In this document: positions 1 through 4,742 of the stretch, piece after piece | How positions within the stretch are numbered: position 1 is the stretch's first letter | Layout of the letters: each line of letters begins with the position of its first letter | From: an uncultured Lachnospiraceae bacterium | Lineage (GTDB): Bacteria > Bacillota_A > Clostridia > Lachnospirales > Lachnospiraceae | DNA: 9,311 nucleotides | NCBI GenBank assembly: GCA_910587905.1 | Contig: CAJUOF010000301.1 | Coordinates: 1-9,311, forward strand | Direction of reading: 5' to 3' | Program-made: the position numbers and the translations under genes | Notes under the pieces: model-generated | The model's database searches: none | What the model was told of the DNA's origin: nothing | Seen by the model: only the letters and a program-made list of their open reading frames with translations

Positions 1-1
1 G

Positions 2-667
2 ATCCGGGCCGCCGAGGAGCTTCTGGAATCCGCAAAATCCCTGACAGCCGGAAAGCTGCAGATCGGCGCCAGCGAAATGACCCTCCACAATTTCCTCCTG
101 CCCTACCTGGAACAGTTCAAAAACAGATACCCGGCCCTAAAGCTTAAAATATCCAGCAGCACCACGCCGGGAATCCTGAACGTCCTGCGGGAGGGCACCG
201 TGGAATTCGCCATCGTCATCTCCCCCCTGCCCGATACGGAGGGTTTTTCCGTCACGCCCCTGGCCGCCTTCCAGGACATCGTCATCGCCGGAAGCCGTTT
301 CCGGGAACTCCAGGGGCGCAGCATGAGCCTTAGAGAGCTGGCGGCTTACCCTCTGATCTGCCTGAGCCCCGGAACGGCCACCCGGTCCTTTCTGGAACAG
401 CAGTTCCTGGACGAAGGCATTCCCCTGGCACCGGACGTGGAGCCCGCCACCACCGACCTGGTGACACCCCTCGCCGCCCACAACCTGGGGCTCGGCTTCG
501 TGCCGGAGGATTTCGCCGCCGAAGCCATAAAAAACGGCCTCGTGTTCCGCATTCCCCTGAAAAAAGAACTGCCGCCCCGCCACGTCTGCGTGGTGAGCGA
601 CAGTTCCCATCCCATCTCCCTGGCCGGGAAGCAGTTCATGGAGCTGCTCCCCACCTGCGACCATTGA
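2..667 (+). CDS. LysR-family transcriptional regulator, C-terminal part (5' end outside window)
   Basis: The open frame enters from the left edge and ends at TGA 665-667, giving 221 residues. The first visible residues (RAAEELLESAKSL) fit the linker helix of LysR-type regulators. They are followed by the start of the effector-binding domain (GKLQIGASEMTLHNFLLPYL), the stretch PALKLKISSSTTPGILNVLREG and the EFAIVISPLP segment, all typical of the periplasmic-binding-like fold of this family. The late GLGFVPEDFA segment is the usual GxGxxxxP region near the end of the domain. The N-terminal winged helix-turn-helix lies outside the window, so neither the operator nor the target can be inferred. 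An internal ATG at 77 is not a real start, because homologous sequence continues upstream of it. The gene converges on valS with 25 bases between the stop codons, so its function cannot be read from that neighbour. The effector is unknown. The family call is firm. Confidence 0.9.
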   Translation: MRAAEELLESAKSLTAGKLQIGASEMTLHNFLLPYLEQFKNRYPALKLKISSSTTPGILNVLREGTVEFAIVISPLPDTEGFSVTPLAAFQDIVIAGSRFRELQGRSMSLRELAAYPLICLSPGTATRSFLEQQFLDEGIPLAPDVEPATTDLVTPLAAHNLGLGFVPEDFAAEAIKNGLVFRIPLKKELPPRHVCVVSDSSHPISLAGKQFMELLPTCDH

Positions 668-692
668 ATCCGGCCCGCACAGGCGGAATGTT

Positions 693-3338
693 TTATTTCC
701 CAAGCTGCGCCAGCCGCTCCTTCACCTGGGCCATCATCTGCTCATACTTCTCAAGCTTCTCCCGCTCCGCCTGGATCTTGGCCTGAGGCGCACGGCTCAC
801 GAACTTTTCATTGTCCAGCATTCCCCGGGAACGGGCCAGCTCCTTGTTAAGCCGCTCTTCCTCCTTTTGGAGACGTTCGATCTCCTTGGCCGTGTCCACC
901 AGCTCTTCCAACGGCATGTAGACCACGGCCTTCGCCGTCACCGCAGAGACGGCGTCCTCCGGGATCCCTGTCTTGTCCGCCTGCACCGTCACCTCACCGG
1001 CAGAGGCGAGGGTGGCGAAGAACACCTTGCCGTTCTCAAAGATTTCCCGGACTGTCTCGTCCCCGGAAACCACGAACACGCTGGCCTTCCGGCTGGGGGG
1101 CACGTTCATGGAGGTGCGCACGCCCCGGATGGCCCGGACCGCCTCCTTGATGGTCTCCACCGCCGTCTCGTCCTCCGCAAACTCCCACTCGGCCTTAAAT
1201 TCCGGCCAGGAGGAGATCATGATGGATTCCTCCTCGTCCTGCAGGTTGCAGAAGATTTCCTCCGTGATGAAAGGCATGTACGGGTGCAGGAGCTTTAAGG
1301 ACTGGATGAGCACCGTCTTTAAGGTCCAGAGGGCCGCCGCCTTCGTCTCGTCGTCGTCATTGTACAGGCGGGGCTTCACCATCTCGATGTACCAGTCGCA
1401 GAATTCCTCCCAGATGAAGTCGTAGATCTTCTGGAGGGCAATCCCCAGCTCGTACTTGTCCAGGTTCTCCGTCACGTCCTTCGTCAGGGTGTTGACCTTG
1501 GAGAGGATCCACTTGTCGGCCCCGGTCAGGCTGTCCACGCCCACCTCGTGGACGGAGGCCCTGGACATGTTCATGAGGATGAAGCGGGACGCATTCCAGA
1601 CCTTGTTGGCAAAATTCCGGCTGGCCTCCACCCGCTCCCAGTAGAACCGCATGTCGTTGCCGGGTGCGTTTCCGGTGATCAGCGTCATGCGCAGGGCGTC
1701 GGCGCCGTACTTGTCCACCACCTCCAGCGGATCAATGCCGTTTCCGAGGGACTTGCTCATCTTCCTGCCCAGGGAATCCCGCACCAGGCCGTGGATCAGC
1801 ACCGTGTGGAAAGGCTCCTTCCCGGTCTGCTCAAGGCCCGAGAACACCATGCGGATGACCCAGAAGAAAATGATGTCGTAGCCGGTCACCAGCACGTCGG
1901 TGGGATAGAAATAATCCAGCTCCGGTGTCTTCTCCGGCCAGCCCAGGGTCGAGAAAGGCCAGAGGGCCGAGGAGAACCAGGTGTCCAGCGTGTCCTCGTC
2001 CTGGACCATGTGGGCGCAGCCGCATTTCGGGCAGACCTTCGGTGCCTCCTTGGCGACCACCATCTCCCCGCATTTCTCGCAGTAATAAGCCGGGATCCGG
2101 TGTCCCCACCAAATCTGCCTGGAAATACACCAGTCACGGATGTTCTCCAGCCAGTGAAGATAAGTCTTTCCAAAACTCTCCGGCACGAACTTCAGTCTCC
2201 CGGACTTTAACGCCTCGATGGCCGGCTTCGCCATCTCGTCCATCTTCACGAACCACTGCTGCTTCACCATGGGCTCGATGGTGGTCTTGCACCGGTCATG
2301 GGTTCCCACGTTGTGGGAGTGATCGGCCACCTTCACCAAAAGGCCCAGGGAATCCAGTTCTTCCACGATGGCCTTCCTGGCCGCATAGCGCTCCATGCCC
2401 TGGTACTTGCCGCCGTTCTCATTGATGGTGGCGTCGTCGTTGAGAATGTTGATCTCCGGGAGGTTGTGCCGCTTCCCCACCTCGAAGTCGTTGGGATCAT
2501 GGGCGGGCGTGATCTTCACACAGCCGGTCCCGAACTCCCTGTCCACGTATTCGTCGGCCACCACGGGGATCTCCCGGTTCACGATGGGCAGGATCAGCAT
2601 CTTCCCCACCAGGTCCTTGTAGCGCTCGTCGTCCGGGTGGACGGCCACCGCCGTGTCGCCCAGCATGGTCTCCGGCCTGGTGGTGGCGATCTCCACGAAC
2701 CGCCCCGGCTCCCCCTTCACCGGGTAATTGATATGCCAGAAATGGCCCGCCTGCTCCTCGTGGACCACCTCCGCATCGGAGATCGACGTCTGGCACTCCG
2801 GGCACCAGTTGATGATCCGGGAGCCCTTGTAAATATAGCCCTTCTCATAAAGGCGGATGAACACCTCCAGGACCGCCTCGGAGCAGCCCTCGTCCATGGT
2901 GAACCGCTCCCGCTCCCAGTCCGCCGAGGAGCCCAGCTTCTTGAGCTGCCGCACGATCCTTCCGCCGTACTCCTCCTTCCAGGCCCAGACATGCTCCAGA
3001 AATTCCTCTCTGGTCAGGTCGTCCTTGTTGATGCCCTCGCTGCGGAGCTTGTCGATGACCTTCACCTCCGTGGAAATGGCCGCATGGTCCGTTCCCGGCT
3101 GCCACAGGGCCGAATAGCCCTGCATCCGTTTGTAGCGGATCAGAATGTCCTGCATGGTATTGTCCAGGGCGTGGCCCATGTGAAGCTGGCCCGTGATGTT
3201 GGGCGGCGGCATCACGATGGTGAAGGGCTTCTTGTCCCGATCCACCTCGGCGTGAAAATAATTCTTCTCCATCCACCTCTCGTACAGCCTGTCCTCGATG
3301 GCCTGAGGATTGTAGGTCTTTTCCAGTTCTCTGCTCAT
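693..3338 (-). CDS. valS: Valyl-tRNA synthetase (ValRS), class I
   Basis: This cytoplasmic enzyme attaches valine to tRNA-Val using ATP. The 881-residue product has the usual length and the full class I layout. It has the HIGH motif as HMGH (about residues 53-56, in PPPNITGQLHMGH), a CP1 editing domain with TTRPETMLGDTAV (about 219-231), and the RDWCISRQIWWGHRIPAYYC block. A cysteine cluster (CEKC ... CPKCGC, about 420-441) should bind zinc. The KMSKS loop is at about 526-530, an anticodon-binding domain follows, and a C-terminal charged coiled-coil arm begins near KEIERLQKEEERL. The frame is open further upstream to 3440, but that extension translates the T-box terminator hairpin. The start at 3336-3338 (MSRELEKTYNPQ) has an AGGAAGGA Shine-Dalgarno site at 3343-3350, so I chose it. 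Expression should be controlled by the T-box leader directly upstream. No frameshift or missing catalytic motif was seen. Confidence 0.98.
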   Translation of the reverse strand: MSRELEKTYNPQAIEDRLYERWMEKNYFHAEVDRDKKPFTIVMPPPNITGQLHMGHALDNTMQDILIRYKRMQGYSALWQPGTDHAAISTEVKVIDKLRSEGINKDDLTREEFLEHVWAWKEEYGGRIVRQLKKLGSSADWERERFTMDEGCSEAVLEVFIRLYEKGYIYKGSRIINWCPECQTSISDAEVVHEEQAGHFWHINYPVKGEPGRFVEIATTRPETMLGDTAVAVHPDDERYKDLVGKMLILPIVNREIPVVADEYVDREFGTGCVKITPAHDPNDFEVGKRHNLPEINILNDDATINENGGKYQGMERYAARKAIVEELDSLGLLVKVADHSHNVGTHDRCKTTIEPMVKQQWFVKMDEMAKPAIEALKSGRLKFVPESFGKTYLHWLENIRDWCISRQIWWGHRIPAYYCEKCGEMVVAKEAPKVCPKCGCAHMVQDEDTLDTWFSSALWPFSTLGWPEKTPELDYFYPTDVLVTGYDIIFFWVIRMVFSGLEQTGKEPFHTVLIHGLVRDSLGRKMSKSLGNGIDPLEVVDKYGADALRMTLITGNAPGNDMRFYWERVEASRNFANKVWNASRFILMNMSRASVHEVGVDSLTGADKWILSKVNTLTKDVTENLDKYELGIALQKIYDFIWEEFCDWYIEMVKPRLYNDDDETKAAALWTLKTVLIQSLKLLHPYMPFITEEIFCNLQDEEESIMISSWPEFKAEWEFAEDETAVETIKEAVRAIRGVRTSMNVPPSRKASVFVVSGDETVREIFENGKVFFATLASAGEVTVQADKTGIPEDAVSAVTAKAVVYMPLEELVDTAKEIERLQKEEERLNKELARSRGMLDNEKFVSRAPQAKIQAEREKLEKYEQMMAQVKERLAQLGK

Positions 3339-3397
3339 AAAATCCTTCCTTTCTCTGATATGCTTGTACCATGGCCGGTAAAATCCCCTTACAACGT

Positions 3398-3433
3398 AAA
3401 ACGCCCTTCTCCGTCTTTTGACGAAAAAGGGCG
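3398..3433 (-). terminator. T-box-controlled intrinsic terminator before valS
   Basis: The RNA from 3433 to 3402 folds into a 14-pair-position stem with two mismatches and a loop of four bases (AAAA, 3416-3419), followed by UUUU (3401-3398). Its 5' strand CGCCCUU (3427-3433) is the same segment that closes the T-box antiterminator, so the two folds exclude each other. This is the standard off state when tRNA-Val is charged. The uridine run is short, which is slightly weak for a terminator, but its position and overlap with the antiterminator make the call clear. Confidence 0.9.
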
Positions 3434-3732
3434 AATGCATCGCGGTACCACCTTATTTCAACCACGGCCGCAGACATCCTGCCGCCGCAGTCCTCTCATG
3501 CCCGGTAACGGGGGCAGGTCCGGGACCTCCTACTTGCTCTCCCGGCGCAGACAGGACAGGCGTCCCGCAAGACCGCTCCTTTGTCCATCCCGGTCAAGTT
3601 TCAGAAATCCGGCTCAGAAGCTACCTTCCGCCGATGCGTCCATGGACGGCCTCTCAGCCGGTGAACCGCCCTCTCTGCATGTGCCCTTCGGCGTACTCCT
3701 CTTCCTCACAGCCTGTAGCTATTTGCAAATCT
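3398..3732 (-). promoter_or_regulatory. T-box riboswitch leader of valS, valine specifier GUA
   Basis: The leader RNA should bind uncharged tRNA-Val and then allow transcription into valS. The T-box core on the minus strand reads AAGGUGGUACCGCG (3441-3454). The antiterminator can be drawn exactly: AAGG (3451-3454) pairs with CCUU (3427-3430) and GCG (3441-3443) pairs with CGC (3431-3433). This leaves the canonical seven-base bulge UGGUACC (3444-3450), which contacts the tRNA acceptor end. In Stem I, helix CGCCGA (3688-3693) pairs with UCGGCG (3629-3634). Just below it, AGUA (3694-3697) faces GAA (3626-3628), the loop E signature of the specifier loop. One base later comes GUA (3622-3624), a valine codon, which agrees with the downstream gene. 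A k-turn-like GUGAG/UGA region and the basal pairs GGCU/AGCC lie beneath. The 5' end at 3732 is estimated from the -10 box. Confidence 0.95.
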
Positions 3733-3738
3733 GCAAGG

Positions 3739-3767
3739 ATTATACTATAGGAATCGGATTTTGTAAA
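3739..3767 (-). promoter_or_regulatory. Sigma-A-type promoter of the valS transcription unit
   Basis: On the minus strand a TTTACA -35 box (3762-3767) is followed by a 17-base spacer and a perfect TATAAT -10 box (3739-3744). Transcription should begin near 3732, just before the T-box Stem I. The large palindrome (3778-4007) ends only 10 bases upstream of the -35 box. Confidence 0.9.
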
Positions 3768-3777
3768 GAGGCGATAT

Positions 3778-4007
3778 CCTTGAGTTTCCGCATTTTGTAT
3801 TGACATGATAAATTACGGAAGAAAAGCGGTTCTTTTCACGCCGAAACACGCTTCCGCTCTTGAAAGCTCGTAGCGGTACGTAAGAGCCTTCCTTCGCTTA
3901 GGCTCGGAACGCTCTAAGTACCGACGGCTTTCAAATGGTTTCGGCTTAGAAAAAACCGTTTTTCTTCCTGACTTTCCAAGCAAAATGCAAAATACGGAAA
4001 CTCAAGG
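3778..4007. repeat. 230-bp imperfect palindrome (long hairpin / MITE-like element)
   Basis: This gene-free stretch is one large inverted repeat. The outer 13 bases CCTTGAGTTTCCG (3778-3790) are perfectly repeated in inverse at 3995-4007, and pairing continues to 3801/3984 with one mismatch and one G-T pair. Further matching blocks occur in order along both arms: GGAAGAAAA (3817-3825) with 3960-3968, CGGTT (3827-3831) with 3954-3958, GCCGAAAC (3840-3847) with 3938-3945, TTGAAAGC (3860-3867) with 3927-3934, CGGTAC (3874-3879) with 3918-3923, AGAGC (3883-3887) with 3911-3915, and TTCC (3889-3892) with 3906-3909. These leave an apical loop at 3893-3905. No protein is encoded and no clear target-site duplication flanks it. 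It could be a miniature mobile element, a structured RNA, or a terminator for the small gene at 4010-4387. The palindrome itself is seen directly and its role is unknown. Confidence 0.85.
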
Positions 4008-4009
4008 GT

Positions 4010-4387
4010 TTATTTCGCAGCGGAAAACTCCGCCGCCTCCCTCACCCAGGCCATCAGCTCGTCGTCCACCTCCTCCGGTCCGCCGATCAGGACGTGATGC
4101 GTCCAGCGGCCGGGATAAGGCTCCGTCGCCACGTCGATGCGGGGCGATTCCACTTTATGTCCCAGCCCGAAAGTAACCACGATGTACGCCTCCGGGCAGT
4201 CCTTCTTCTTCCTCACCCTCGCAAAGGAAACACAGGCAAATAAATGCCGATTGTAAAACGAGAGCTGACTTTTCTGCACTTTGATCCGTACGTCCGCAAT
4301 CTCGTCCATGACCCGGCCCTCGAAGGCCTCATATAATGGAAATGCCTCCATATGTCCGTCAAAGAATCGCAGTCTGTCACCATCCAT
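4010..4387 (-). CDS. DUF5655-type small conserved protein
   Basis: The product is 125 residues, soluble, with no signal peptide or membrane segment. The order of motifs (PLYEAFEGRV, then VRIKVQKSQLSFYNRHLFA, SFARVRKKK, YIVVTFGLGHKVESPRI, and EPYPGRWTHHVLIGGPEE) matches, as I recall it, the family annotated as DUF5655, whose biochemical role is not established. The frame is open to two further upstream ATG codons at 4417 and 4408. The ATG at 4385-4387 (MDGDRLRFFDG) is preferred because an AAGGAGAGG site sits about 7 bases upstream. A possible 20-residue reading frame overlaps this start and might couple its translation. A minus-strand promoter is predicted at 4577-4604. The gene ends two bases before the 230-bp palindrome, which could terminate its message. 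The family assignment is from memory of conserved motifs. The function is unknown. Confidence 0.8.
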   Translation of the reverse strand: MDGDRLRFFDGHMEAFPLYEAFEGRVMDEIADVRIKVQKSQLSFYNRHLFACVSFARVRKKKDCPEAYIVVTFGLGHKVESPRIDVATEPYPGRWTHHVLIGGPEEVDDELMAWVREAAEFSAAK

Positions 4388-4439
4388 CTCCAAACCTCTC
4401 CTTTTCATCCAAACCATTGATCAGATATCCGAGAGTCAT
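4377..4439 (-). CDS. Possible 20-residue coupled leader peptide
   Basis: An ATG at 4437-4439 follows GGAGGTGATGA, a near-ideal ribosome binding site. It opens a frame that begins MTLGYLINGLDEKE and stops at TGA 4377-4379. The frame overlaps the start codon of the DUF5655-type gene (4387) in a different register, an arrangement that often means translational coupling. It resembles no family I know and could simply be leftover sequence downstream of the aldo/keto reductase relic. The strong binding site is the only direct support. Confidence 0.3.
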   Translation of the reverse strand: MTLGYLINGLDEKERFGDGW

Positions 4440-4442
4440 TCA

Positions 4443-4529
4443 TCACCTCCGAGAAATCTCATCGATCCGTTTCAGTTCTTCCCCGGTAAAGGGCGCACAG
4501 GAAGCTGCCTTTCCATTGTCAAGGATCTG
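4443..4529 (-). pseudogene. Relic of the C-terminal end of an aldo/keto reductase
   Basis: Between a TAG (4530-4532) and a TGA (4443-4445), one minus-strand frame reads QILDNGKAAS, then CAPFTGEELKRIDEISRR. The stretch PFTxEELKRIDEIS, preceded by a QxxDNxKA helix, is what the last 30 or so residues of many NADPH-dependent aldo/keto reductases look like. The rest of the enzyme is absent: the frame is closed by TAG immediately upstream, and the predicted promoter lies only about 50 bases away. This suggests that a deletion removed most of a gene and left its tail between the promoter and the DUF5655-type gene. The fragment is short, so chance resemblance is possible. Confidence 0.35.
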
Positions 4530-4576
4530 CTATACATTTCCTCCCAAATGCGAATACGATAACTTCTCTATTACAG

Positions 4577-4604
4577 AGATTACCACATCAGGCACACAAG
4601 TCAA
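4577..4604 (-). promoter_or_regulatory. Predicted promoter for the minus-strand DUF5655 unit
   Basis: Minus-strand TTGACT (4599-4604) is followed by a 16-base spacer and TAATCT (4577-4582), with TGG directly before the -10 giving an extended -10. The -10 box matches the consensus at only three of six positions, but the -35 and the TG extension compensate. A small inverted repeat, TCTCT-ATTAC-AGAGA (4565-4579), overlaps the -10 and the likely start site, where a repressor could bind. Confidence 0.45.
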
Positions 4605-4626
4605 GAAAATTTTTATAAAGCCCTCT

Positions 4627-4656
4627 GTTCGTGCCGGAAAGCCGCCGTTCGTGCCG
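4627..4656 (+). repeat. Two 10-bp direct repeats (GTTCGTGCCG) 20 bp apart
   Basis: GTTCGTGCCG occurs at 4627-4636 and again at 4647-4656, exactly two helical turns apart and about 29 bases upstream of the -10 box of the surface-protein gene. Such phased direct repeats are a common form of activator site. The GTTC core, with flanking bases, loosely fits the direct-repeat sites bound by LytTR-type regulators, though that match is only partial. Confidence 0.5.
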
Positions 4657-4681
4657 TCCCCCCGCCCCTCCGCACAAAAGC

Positions 4682-4690
4682 TGATATAAT
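4682..4690 (+). promoter_or_regulatory. Extended -10 promoter of the surface-protein gene
   Basis: TGATATAAT (4682-4690) is an extended -10 element with a perfect TATAAT hexamer. The expected -35 position (about 4662-4667) is CCGCCC, which is no match at all. A promoter with a strong extended -10 and no -35 is typically activator-assisted, which fits the direct repeats just upstream. The next gene has its ATG 53 bases downstream of the hexamer. Confidence 0.7.
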
Positions 4691-4742
4691 ATCGCCATTG
4701 AAAAAATTCACAAAAAATCACCTTATTACGGGAGGAAGACTC

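Noticed and set aside
675..694. Possible terminator between LysR and valS (CCGC-ACAG-GCGG, then AATGTTTT)
   Set aside because: The stem has only four pairs and is separated from the T-run. It may help termination, but the sequence does not support a firm call.
3339..3440. 34-codon N-terminal extension of valS
   Set aside because: The extension translates the T-box antiterminator and terminator and has no ribosome site. The ATG at 3336-3338 has a strong one and gives the family's usual N-terminus.
2298..3803. 501-codon open frame antisense to valS
   Set aside because: It runs opposite valS and across the T-box and promoter. Its composition is typical of an antisense shadow in GC-rich coding DNA, and no domain is recognisable.
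3778..4007. Insertion sequence or CRISPR repeat unit
   Set aside because: There is no transposase frame, no flanking target duplication that can be seen, and no regularly spaced repeats with spacers. The stretch is one single palindrome.
3985..4176. 63-codon plus-strand frame over the end of the palindrome
   Set aside because: The frame is Pro/Arg-rich and antisense to the DUF5655-type gene, with no ribosome site.
4698..4742. TTG start 15 codons before the surface-protein ATG
   Set aside because: It lies only 8 bases after the -10 hexamer, so it would be at or before the transcript start, and it has no ribosome site. ATG 4743 has GGGAGGAAG in place.
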